From NCBI GenBank assembly GCA_020832925.1, contig JAJHRF010000015.1, positions 1-35,503 of the forward strand: DNA of 35,503 nucleotides. The letters run 5' to 3'. Below the pieces are notes generated by a model that did no database searches, was not told the DNA's origin, and saw only the letters and a program-made list of their open reading frames with translations. Of the stretch, positions 15,743 through 22,731 are shown piece after piece. The DNA is from Desulfurococcaceae archaeon. GTDB lineage: Archaea; Thermoproteota; Thermoprotei_A; Sulfolobales; Ignisphaeraceae. The translations under genes and the position numbers were made by a program. Position 1 is the stretch's first letter. Every line of letters starts with the position of its first letter.

Positions 15743-16553
15743 CAATCTTTGCAAGCTATGCTTAATCTACTCCAGGACAAAAGATCTCGTAACCCTAGGG
15801 AGAGATGATAAGCTTCCCGATATGCTTAACATTCTAGCAGATATGATTAGGTGCACAAACTCTAGGTCTAGAGCATTTTCGATAACGTTCAACTATGTAA
15901 AGAGCTTTGTAGGAGATAAAGATCCCTATGCTGAGATGAAAAAGAAGTTGAATAGTATAGGATTAAAGCTTTCTAAAATAGTTGAGAAATATCTTGAGAA
16001 GAGGAGCTGGGATCTTAGAGAAGCTATGAGGATATCCGCTGCCGCAAATATCGTTGATACGAGTGTTCTAGGGTATGAGTGTAGAGGTCTTGAAGAATCG
16101 TTATTCGATAAACCTGCTATTGAGGAGTTCGTTGATATACCTAGGGGTGGCAAGATCTATATAGTGCTGGACAACGCTGGTGAAGCCCTTATAGACGTAG
16201 TCTTAGCGAAAGCGTTTATAATCCACGGTTATAATGTTAGCTTCGTTGTTAGAGAGGAAAGCTACGAAATAGATGTTCTTAAACATGATATCTCTGAAAT
16301 AGTTAACGATATAGAGATCGTTGAAACTCCTGGAAACATCTCCCCTATATACTACATAGATAAAGGTTTCGTCGTATCTAAGGGTATAGCTAATATGGAG
16401 GCGTATGTAGAATTCGGTAAAACACCTTCAATCCACTTACTTAGAGCGAAATGCGATGTCTTAGCAAAAATATTTAACGTACCTAAAAATTCGCCACTCA
16501 TCGTCACAAGCGAAACGCTTAAGAAAATATTCTCGAAGTATAACGTAGATTAG
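15732..16553 (+). CDS. DUF89/ARMT1-like metal-dependent damage-control phosphatase family protein
   Basis: 273 residues. The N-terminal C-K-L-C pair, a helical domain, and IYIVLDNAGEALIDVVLAKAFI (the Asp-Asn metal site characteristic of DUF89) around residue 145 identify the family; KGIANMEAYVE near the C-terminus is also typical. DUF89 members hydrolyse small phosphorylated side products such as sugar phosphates (family knowledge). The TTG start at 15732 overlaps the aminotransferase stop, so it is the third gene of the serA operon. A repair or overflow role for a phosphorylated intermediate of serine metabolism is inference. It converges with trpS, overlapping its stop by four bases. Confidence 0.82.
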   Translation: MWFSNLCKLCLIYSRTKDLVTLGRDDKLPDMLNILADMIRCTNSRSRAFSITFNYVKSFVGDKDPYAEMKKKLNSIGLKLSKIVEKYLEKRSWDLREAMRISAAANIVDTSVLGYECRGLEESLFDKPAIEEFVDIPRGGKIYIVLDNAGEALIDVVLAKAFIIHGYNVSFVVREESYEIDVLKHDISEIVNDIEIVETPGNISPIYYIDKGFVVSKGIANMEAYVEFGKTPSIHLLRAKCDVLAKIFNVPKNSPLIVTSETLKKIFSKYNVD

Positions 16554-17701
16554 CGTCTCTTTCTAATAAGCGGAACATCGAATTTATATCTTATCAAGTA
16601 CTTCTCAACTTGATCCACAGCTTTCATCCTTTTAACCTGGTGCTCCTTGATAAACTTGGCAACTCTCTCCGCCAACTCCCTCTTACATTCACCACATAGA
16701 ATCGTGCCTGATCTACATGCATGGTAACGCTCGGTAAGTTTACTATCGTTATCCTCAAACATCATCTCGTACATCTTAAAAACAGGGCATAAATTAGGGT
16801 TCCCCCCGAGTTTTCTCTGTAGCTCAGCTGTTGGTTGCCCACCTGTGTAAGCTCTCAAGACCTTCCTATAAGCGATTTCCGGATCGTCTGTAGTATACAC
16901 AGCAGACTCTGGTTTCGATGAAGACATTTTACCGCCTACGTCTAGCCCTGGCAAGAGTTTGCAGTGTATTTGAGCAGGCTTCGGATAGCCAAGCGATGGA
17001 GCGATATCCCTGGCTAGTCTCCAGTAGGGATCCTGATCTATCGCTGCAGGTATCAGTACCTCTGTCTGCTCTCCATACAATTCCGTTGGGAGGAAAGCTA
17101 CAGCTATCTGCAAAACTGGGTAGAAAATCATGCCTACGTTTGTAGATTCAGTAAGCCCGAAAGTCGCTTTCTGGGTAGAGAATGTGATCTTCTTAGCTAT
17201 TTTAACAGCTATCGGGTATAGATACCTTATATCCTCGGTATCTATTATAACATGGGTTTTACTGGAGTTAAACCCCAAGGCTATCAAATCGAGCATGTTG
17301 TCATATGCATACCTATTGTAATTCTCGAGATCGCCGCCTTCCGCATGAAGATATTTCTCGTCATCAGTCATCTGGAAGAAGAGGTCTATACCCAGCTTGT
17401 CTTGGAGCCACTTCGTGAAAATCCATGGCAGCAAGTGACCGAGATGCGTTGAACCAGAGGGTCCTCTCCCTGTATAAAGTACGCATCTACGTCCTAAACC
17501 ATAGCTATTCAGAAATACATCTAGATCTCTATGAGCATAAAAAACCCTTCTCCTAAGCATCATATGATCTTCATTTGTATAGCGTTTCAGTAAAGCGATC
17601 TCGCTATCTGTTAACGGTTTTACACCGAAGATCTTTATCAATCTATCATAATCTACAAATGCTTCAGCTTCCCAAGGGGTTATCCTGATCTCGTTCGCCA
17701 C
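16550..17701 (-). CDS. trpS: Tryptophanyl-tRNA synthetase
   Basis: 383 residues, archaeal/eukaryotic-type class I synthetase charging tRNA-Trp. The HIGH motif appears as GPSGSTHLGH (80-89) and KMSKS as KMSSS (258-262). FFQMTDDEKYL and IDQDPYWRLARD are typical of archaeal TrpRS. A Cys pair in ILCGECKREL near residue 335 is usual for the family. The start is GTG at 17701 with AGGTGATC about eight bases upstream. Both neighbours are unrelated in function; it converges with the DUF89 gene. Confidence 0.96.
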   Translation of the reverse strand: MANEIRITPWEAEAFVDYDRLIKIFGVKPLTDSEIALLKRYTNEDHMMLRRRVFYAHRDLDVFLNSYGLGRRCVLYTGRGPSGSTHLGHLLPWIFTKWLQDKLGIDLFFQMTDDEKYLHAEGGDLENYNRYAYDNMLDLIALGFNSSKTHVIIDTEDIRYLYPIAVKIAKKITFSTQKATFGLTESTNVGMIFYPVLQIAVAFLPTELYGEQTEVLIPAAIDQDPYWRLARDIAPSLGYPKPAQIHCKLLPGLDVGGKMSSSKPESAVYTTDDPEIAYRKVLRAYTGGQPTAELQRKLGGNPNLCPVFKMYEMMFEDNDSKLTERYHACRSGTILCGECKRELAERVAKFIKEHQVKRMKAVDQVEKYLIRYKFDVPLIRKRR

Positions 17702-18075
17702 AAAAGTTGATCACCTAAGTAAAGCCGTATTATGTAGGATTAAAAAGTTAAAACATAATCAACTATGTGAATCTCTTAACAGTATCTCAAACTTTGGAGT
17801 TACCAAGGATAAAACCTGTGAAGAACATAAAGATAGAGAAGAAAAGTACGTGATTCTAGCAATGTATTACCGAGGTTCACATGATTATCATTATATCCAC
17901 TTACTTTACGAGGATCAGTGTAGAGTAACCACGATTATCAATGCCCTAGTATTTAGTCTTAGTATTCTGTTCAAGTTTTTGTATCGATTTATTTTGAGAA
18001 AAATATATTTCCTGACAAAGATTTTATCTACTTGGTGAGGAGTACCCCTGGAACTGATACATGATGAGAAGGCAT
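17702..18075. other. 374-base intergenic region, no supported gene
   Basis: It holds the trpS upstream region on the minus strand: a TATA-like CTTTTTAATC at about 17740-17731 and the AGGTGATC ribosome site. The rest is AT-rich. A 62-codon open frame at 17850-18038 (plus) has no recognisable motif, no good ribosome site and skewed composition, so I do not call it. A GATGATGA-like box near 18061 lacks a matching D box for a C/D guide RNA. Confidence 0.5.
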
Positions 18076-18846
18076 TTAGCCGAAGCTTCTCTCTATCTTA
18101 ATTACAACATTCCTCGGCTCCCTAGGTACATCTTTAAGTTCATTAATAAATCCGAAGATTAGAGATTTTAGAAGTCTTTTAACAAAGGGATTCAATTCTA
18201 TATCTTTACCATCAACAACGAGTTTTACATTGCTTTTCACAGGACATTCCTTCGCAAATCCTTTTGCATAAGCTATAGCGAATTCCATACATGAATTATA
18301 GCCGCAGTATTTGCAATTCGTTTGAGGTAGTTGATTATGTATATAGTCTAGAGCTCTTCTCTCGATTAAGTTAGATAGCTTCTCTACATCATCTAGTGTA
18401 AATACGTTTATATTTTCGGGAACAGCCCCCTGCTCTACGCCAAGGTTTTTAACAACATAGGCTAAGGCAACTCTCTTGCTATCCAAAGTTAAAGCTTCTT
18501 GAAGATCCTCTGCTACAACTATTGTATCCCCGAGAAGACTTTCTTTAAACCCTTCAACAACTATTATAGGAGTATCTATGTAGCTAACTATATGTTGTAG
18601 AGAATCGAGCCATCTACTTCTATATATCACACCTAGATCTCTTGAAGAAGCGATAACAATATCTGCTCCACTTGCTATATATACGTGGGAATCTTTCTCC
18701 TCTACATCTACACCGTGAGCACAGTGCTTAACTACCCCTACAACATAGCCTTTCTGCTTAAGTACTCTAACAATACTGCTAGCTAAACGTGTTTTCCCTA
18801 CACCTGATTTCATGGATACGAATTTAACTATATAAGGTTTGACCAT
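18076..18846 (-). CDS. mobB: MobB-like molybdopterin-guanine dinucleotide protein fused to an Fe-S domain
   Basis: 256 residues. Residues about 1-165 are a MobB GTPase domain with P-loop SMKSGVGKTR (11-20), VVKHCAHG at switch I and VVEGFK (96-101) resembling the MobB VEGxK motif. MobB assists MobA in adding GMP to the molybdenum/tungsten pterin cofactor. Residues about 172-205 add a four-cysteine Fe-S motif (Cys178, Cys181, Cys186, Cys201) in LPQTNCKYCGYNSC, like the Fe-S domain of corrinoid/CO dehydrogenase subunits; this is not part of bacterial MobB. It is the last gene after the kinase and a hypothetical gene, with only six bases separating it from the latter. Confidence 0.85.
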   Translation of the reverse strand: MVKPYIVKFVSMKSGVGKTRLASSIVRVLKQKGYVVGVVKHCAHGVDVEEKDSHVYIASGADIVIASSRDLGVIYRSRWLDSLQHIVSYIDTPIIVVEGFKESLLGDTIVVAEDLQEALTLDSKRVALAYVVKNLGVEQGAVPENINVFTLDDVEKLSNLIERRALDYIHNQLPQTNCKYCGYNSCMEFAIAYAKGFAKECPVKSNVKLVVDGKDIELNPFVKRLLKSLIFGFINELKDVPREPRNVVIKIERSFG

Positions 18847-18852
18847 GTCTAC

Positions 18853-19317
18853 CTAATCCTTAAAGTTGTAAGCCATAGATATAAGCACATCTACATCTAT
18901 AACCTTTAATACGCTACGAGGTGATTTAATGTAGTGCTCGTAGTGCTCCCTACCTTCTTCGGGTACCCCATCCCTATAGCTGTTAACAATCCTTAAGAAT
19001 TCGTAGTCTCTAGACGTGAAAACAACGGGTTCAACAGGTATCCTCCATATATTCTTCTTATCGACAGAGAATAGAGCTTCTAATATCTCTCTATCGCTAG
19101 CATCGTCTCTTAACCTAGATAGAGCCGCATAATGTGTATCTATGTAGTGTACAACTAGATAAGCAATATCCTGCCCACCTTTTTTACACACCACGATCTC
19201 GAACTCTGAAGAATCTGTTAAAACAACGTGTGTATACTCTTCAACATCTACACCTACAGACTTCAGATACTCTATAAATCTATTCAAATTCTTAACATTA
19301 ACGAAACTCACAATCAT
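18853..19317 (-). CDS. Hypothetical protein between kinase and mobB
   Basis: 154 residues, soluble, no signal peptide or membrane segment, no motif I recognise. The N-terminal half is beta-alpha-beta in pattern (IVSFVNVKNLNRFIEYL), and the middle is acidic with scattered charged residues. Start at 19317 (probably ATG, MIVSF). It sits 17 bases after the kinase stop and six before mobB, so it is almost certainly translated as part of that operon. No function is claimed. Confidence 0.7.
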   Translation of the reverse strand: MIVSFVNVKNLNRFIEYLKSVGVDVEEYTHVVLTDSSEFEIVVCKKGGQDIAYLVVHYIDTHYAALSRLRDDASDREILEALFSVDKKNIWRIPVEPVVFTSRDYEFLRIVNSYRDGVPEEGREHYEHYIKSPRSVLKVIDVDVLISMAYNFKD

Positions 19318-19334
19318 TTACGGTATCCCAATGC

Positions 19335-20882
19335 TTAGGGCAATGTTTTCTCCATATTTTCTTTGATAAGAGCGTCTCTCAGCTCTATCCACATCTCGAC
19401 ACAGTTCTTATACCTATGCTCTAGATTAAGTGTTAGAGCTTTCTTAAAAACCGTGGCTATAGATTTCGGTATCTCGTTTAACCACGGCATGTAGATAGCG
19501 TCTAGAGACTCTACCTCCTCATTGATTTTCTGAGCAAATTCATGCCAAGATAGGGTCTTGTTTTTCAGCTGTAGTATCAAGTCTAAAGCTTTTTTCGAGA
19601 ATTCTTTTATAGACTTTTCTTCGTTCTTTATCTTCACCATAGGTATGGGGTATCCGTATATATCTTGAAGAAGTAATATGTTTAGCACTAGTCTATGTTT
19701 AGGTATATCCCCTGACAAAATATACGCTAAAACCATAGAGATACTGTAAGCATCGTAATCAAAATCTGCAACACCTTTAGCAAGTGCTACAGGATCTGCA
19801 TATCCAGGTGATAACCTAATGATTTTATATCCTCGAATAGTATTACCTAAAACTCCACTAAAATCTGTCAACTTCGGTGCATAACCATACCTCTCCTGCC
19901 GATCCTCGAAAAGAAGTATATTTCTCGGCTTAATATCGAGATGAGGTACCTCAATTAAATGAGCTAAAGCAGTTGCACCTAGGATCCTCATGATAATGTA
20001 CATAGCTTCTTCGAATCCTCTAATACCGTTCTTCTGGATATACATCTCTAAATCCCCTAGAGTCGCGTATTCCTCAACAACTACAGGAGGATATAGTAGG
20101 TATGTTTTCTCATCTAGTTTCTCTTTCATCACTATCAAAGCTCTGGTTGTCGATAGGTATTTTTTGTATTTGTAAAGCTCTTTTAGAATACCTAGATGGT
20201 AACCTGAGGCTTTGACTATTTCCTCGAATTCTGCTTCACTTAAACTACTAACTACGATGCTATGAATATAACCTCGTATCAAATCCATGAAATCTTTATT
20301 CACCGCAACTTCTTCTTTAAAAACCTTAACAACCTTGGTCTCGCCAACATTATCCAGAGCTTTAAATACGTATGTATAGCCACCTTTATCACTAATCAAC
20401 TTCTCTATCTTAAACCCATACAATCCTTTACTCTGCCATGTTATTATATAGGGTTTCTCAGCTTCTTCAACACATTTCTGTACTAGGTTTGCAATTGATT
20501 GATCTAAAGATTTTAGAGGTATCTCCTCTACCAGGAACTCTACCTTAGTCTCCGAATCAAGAATTTTGGTAAACTCATCTAAAACTTGGCTACCGTAAGA
20601 TACTACCTGCCCTATCTCATCCTCTTTAACACATGATACAGCAATATCTTTAACTACGAAAACTCTGATAACTTTATTCTCTAGGGTTAGCCTGTAGTGT
20701 ACAATACTTGTTTCAGACGAAGTGCTCACTATATCTATTATTATCTTTGGGAGCTCTTTAGCTTGTGAACGTAGGATCTTTACTAACTTCTTATCTTTAT
20801 TCAGAATTATAGAGAGAAGCACGGTAAGTTCAGAAAAACTCTGGCTAATACTATCAAAAGATCTGCAGATACGGAAAAGCAT
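19335..20882 (-). CDS. Divergent Ser/Thr protein kinase-like protein
   Basis: 515 residues. The N-terminal 150 residues are not recognised. The kinase-like domain covers about 160-500: a reduced glycine loop (SDKGGYTYVFKA), the ATP lysine in KVVKVFK (Lys186), catalytic loop HLDIKPRN (Asp316, Asn321) and metal Asp340 in LTDFSG, where DFG has become DFS. LSPGYADP resembles the APE region. All residues needed for phosphotransfer are present, so it may be active. No membrane segment. Next upstream on the same strand are an FHA gene and a vWA gene, both broken; FHA domains bind phosphothreonine, so the kinase has probably lost partners. It has its own AT-rich promoter region. Confidence 0.85.
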   Translation of the reverse strand: MLFRICRSFDSISQSFSELTVLLSIILNKDKKLVKILRSQAKELPKIIIDIVSTSSETSIVHYRLTLENKVIRVFVVKDIAVSCVKEDEIGQVVSYGSQVLDEFTKILDSETKVEFLVEEIPLKSLDQSIANLVQKCVEEAEKPYIITWQSKGLYGFKIEKLISDKGGYTYVFKALDNVGETKVVKVFKEEVAVNKDFMDLIRGYIHSIVVSSLSEAEFEEIVKASGYHLGILKELYKYKKYLSTTRALIVMKEKLDEKTYLLYPPVVVEEYATLGDLEMYIQKNGIRGFEEAMYIIMRILGATALAHLIEVPHLDIKPRNILLFEDRQERYGYAPKLTDFSGVLGNTIRGYKIIRLSPGYADPVALAKGVADFDYDAYSISMVLAYILSGDIPKHRLVLNILLLQDIYGYPIPMVKIKNEEKSIKEFSKKALDLILQLKNKTLSWHEFAQKINEEVESLDAIYMPWLNEIPKSIATVFKKALTLNLEHRYKNCVEMWIELRDALIKENMEKTLP

Positions 20883-20927
20883 ATATGCACCGTTGAACTT
20901 GCCTCACTATATGCATATATATTCCTA

Positions 20928-20943
20928 ATCAATTTAAAAAACT
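20928..20943 (-). promoter_or_regulatory. Putative TATA box of the kinase gene
   Basis: On the minus strand, AGTTTTTTAAATTGAT is about 50 bases upstream of the ATG at 20882. A second AT stretch (AATATATATGC) is closer. Choice between them is uncertain. Confidence 0.3.
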
Positions 20944-21012
20944 TTGCTGAATCTGTTTCCAAATCCTTGAACTATTATCACGGAGAACCCTACAACTATC
21001 TCCATCCCCTCT

Positions 21013-21284
21013 CTAAGCTTTTCTTATATCTTCACCATTTATGTAAGCACTGTTTTACTACCTAGATCTTCTATATACCATTTTCCTCGGCTATAGAATA
21101 TCTTTGCATGAACTCTCGATATGTAAGGACCTACTATAACTATATCGTAACCAAGGTCTCTACCTAAGCTATATTCCCCTGGTTTAAGGTTGAATGTTTG
21201 ATGTAGGAGATGAAAGGCTTTGAATCTGATAACGAGCATAGTACCTTCTGTTTCCTCCTTGTTGCCACTACTCATATCTACCAC
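21013..21284 (-). pseudogene. FHA-domain protein, frameshifted in its last strand
   Basis: The frame from GTG 21284 gives 81 residues that end abruptly at DLGSKTVLT. FHA signature residues are present: YSLGRDLGYDI, SRVHAKIFY and WYIEDLGSK. The family continues with Asn-Gly-Thr-Tyr-x-Asn-Gly. Shifting frame by one base at the four-A run following AGT restores S-A-Y-I-N-G-E-D-I-R-K-A and a stop at 21013-21015, about 90 residues in all. One missing A in the run (five to four) would explain it. FHA domains bind phosphothreonine peptides; the break removes residues of the final strand. A TATA-like CTTTTTATC lies 20-28 bases upstream, so it may be transcribed separately. Confidence 0.75.
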
Positions 21285-21303
21285 TTAGAATCTTAGAATC
21301 TTT

Positions 21304-21312
21304 GATAAAAAG
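21304..21312 (-). promoter_or_regulatory. Putative TATA box of the FHA gene
   Basis: CTTTTTATC on the minus strand, ending 20 bases before the GTG at 21284, which would give a nearly leaderless transcript. Confidence 0.4.
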
Positions 21313-21359
21313 CGATACAAGTTTTTAACAATTTCCTGTGATAAATATTCTTTCTCTAG

Positions 21360-21524
21360 CTAAGCTTTGAGATCTATTGTTCTAGCGTAAAGTTCTCTAC
21401 GATCTATATTAACAACTGTATTAACAAGTTCTTGAATAACCTCGTTGAGTTTGTCTGAAGGCATATCTCCATATAGATCTCGAGCTAGTACAGAAGCCGT
21501 AGCCAGGCTAGCTACGTAACACTT
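21360..21524 (-). pseudogene. Short C-terminal coding remnant, probably the tail of the vWA gene
   Basis: An open frame of 54 codons lacking a start reads K-C-Y-V-A-S-L-A-T-A-S-V-L-A-R-D-L-Y-G-D and ends in D-L-K-A and a stop at 21360. It has the codon use and amphipathic helical look of a real C-terminus. It lies where the vWA protein's end would be if the intervening transposase remnant were removed. The link to the vWA gene is inferred from position only. Confidence 0.4.
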
Positions 21525-21564
21525 TCACCAACCTCTAAAAATTATAACCATACACAACATCTAA

Positions 21565-21789
21565 CACTTCCAAAGTCTCTGTGAATCTACGCTAATGAGG
21601 ATTCGGCAACCACCTAGGTTGCCCCCGAGGCGTAGGCAAGAGACTGAAGCAAATGGGGCTTGGAGGTTAAGTGGAGCCCTGATAACCTGGGCATTGATGC
21701 TATGAAAACCTGAGCAGAGCCCGGGAACCCCGGAGCAAGAAAAATGTATCCACAAATACCTACAGCTATTCACAGTTATCTATAGTTGA
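21565..21789 (+). pseudogene. Remnant of a TnpB/OrfB C-terminal tail, GC-rich
   Basis: This stretch is clearly more GC-rich than its surroundings. On the plus strand one frame runs from 21565 to 21789 with a single internal TGA at 21703. It reads QPPRLPPRRRQETEANGAW before the stop and KPEQSPGTPEQEKC after it, like the Pro/Arg/Gly-rich tails I associate with archaeal IS605/IS607 OrfB proteins. Nothing of the catalytic domain remains. Hairpins (AGGTTA/TAACCT at 21664-21688; CCGGG-AAC-CCCGG near 21721) may be the omega-RNA/right-end structure. It separates two parts of a vWA pseudogene on the other strand. Alternative: a structured non-coding RNA. Confidence 0.45.
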
Positions 21790-21797
21790 TATACGCC

Positions 21798-22560
21798 TGG
21801 CTACGGCTATGTTTATGGGCAACCTCTCGTTACAATCTTTACCTATACCTATGATAAGCGATACTAATACAGATTTTTCGAGGTTTCCGCGAGATTAACA
21901 ATTTTATTCTCGTTCTTGATTCCCGTGGTTGGATTTCTATTTGTAATCAATACCATCTTAATGTTGCCTAAGTTACTACCATCTTTACCCTGTTTACTGC
22001 TCGTTAACATTATGCTATCTCTACACATATACTCCAGCACTTTGTATATATCTGTTCCACCACTAAGCTTTATATCGGTAATTAATCTAGCTAACGTATC
22101 TCTATCCTTTATCTGCAATATCGAGACTATCTTCGATACTTTACGTTAAAGCTATAAACATTGATGTGGTTCTCAGGATTTAGATGCCTCAATATCTGGA
22201 TAACAGCTTCTTTGATATAGAAAATCTTAGCTCCATCCATTGAAAGGCTGATGTCTATTCCTACAAGATAAATCGATTTTTGATTTAACACTACTAGAAC
22301 CTTTGATCCGTAGTACAAAAGGTATTACCTCTTCCCTACCCTCAACAATAAGTAGCTTATAAGACGTTCTTCGATATTCAATGACGTTGGCTACACCTTT
22401 CACTGTTCTTAACCCTATCTATCTCTGCAAACGTTATGGATGTATACACCGGTACACCTTTATAGATGTTCGCAGTGTTTATTAGTAAGGTATTTCTGAT
22501 AGGGGATACATTAACGGGTAGTACTTGGAAAGTATTTGTTATCAGCAACTCTGACTCTCC
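21798..22560 (-). pseudogene. von Willebrand A-domain protein, broken by several frameshifts
   Basis: Pieces in different minus-strand frames join into one protein. A beta-rich N-terminal part: ELLITNTFQVLPVNVSP near 22550, then VIEYRRTSYKLLIVEG. Then the MIDAS segment YLVGIDISLSMDGAK near 22260 (Asp-x-Ser-x-Ser) and NVYSFNVK. After a shift near 22125, SGGTDIYKVLEY (MIDAS Thr) and IKMVLITNRNP. After a shift in an A-run near 21873, SVLVSLIIGIGKDCNERLP. Shifts lie at or near short A-runs. vWA domains bind partners through metal; the FHA gene and kinase downstream recall the crenarchaeal ArnA/ArnB/kinase network. The gene cannot make a full protein as it stands. Confidence 0.7.
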
Positions 22561-22648
22561 TCATCGATCAAGCGAGGGTCCTATTCATCATTTAGTTTCT
22601 ACAATACCTCGATATTTCATGAAGCTGTAGTATTTTAATTGTTGAGAC

Positions 22649-22658
22649 GCTTAAATAC
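22649..22658 (+). promoter_or_regulatory. Putative TATA box of the NADP isocitrate dehydrogenase gene
   Basis: GCTTAAATAC lies 74-83 bases upstream of the preferred ATG (22732); transcription would start near 22682, leaving a leader that contains the GAGGAGG ribosome site at 22719-22725. Confidence 0.4.
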
Positions 22659-22731
22659 TCTTACAATCTTGGTACTGTGTAAAGAGCTGGATATTCATAT
22701 AAAGAGGTGCTTTAAAATGAGGAGGATTCTC

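Noticed and set aside
17850-18038. 62-codon plus-strand open frame
   Set aside because: No motif, no good ribosome site, skewed aromatic/basic composition, in an intergenic region; likely chance.
18061-18110. C-box-like GATGATGA suggesting a C/D guide RNA
   Set aside because: No D box at the expected distance and it overlaps the mobB 3' end.
21561-21773. 70-codon minus-strand open frame over the GC-rich island
   Set aside because: It is the mirror of the plus-strand TnpB-like frame and has no motif.
21560-21790. SRP RNA, RNase P RNA or tRNA in the GC-rich island
   Set aside because: The conserved motifs expected for these RNAs are not seen, and one nearly open frame with a TnpB-like tail explains the stretch better.
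21000-22600. All frameshifts in the FHA/vWA region as plain sequencing errors
   Set aside because: Breaks cluster here while A-rich genes elsewhere in the window are intact, and a transposase remnant also interrupts the region; individual shifts could still be errors.
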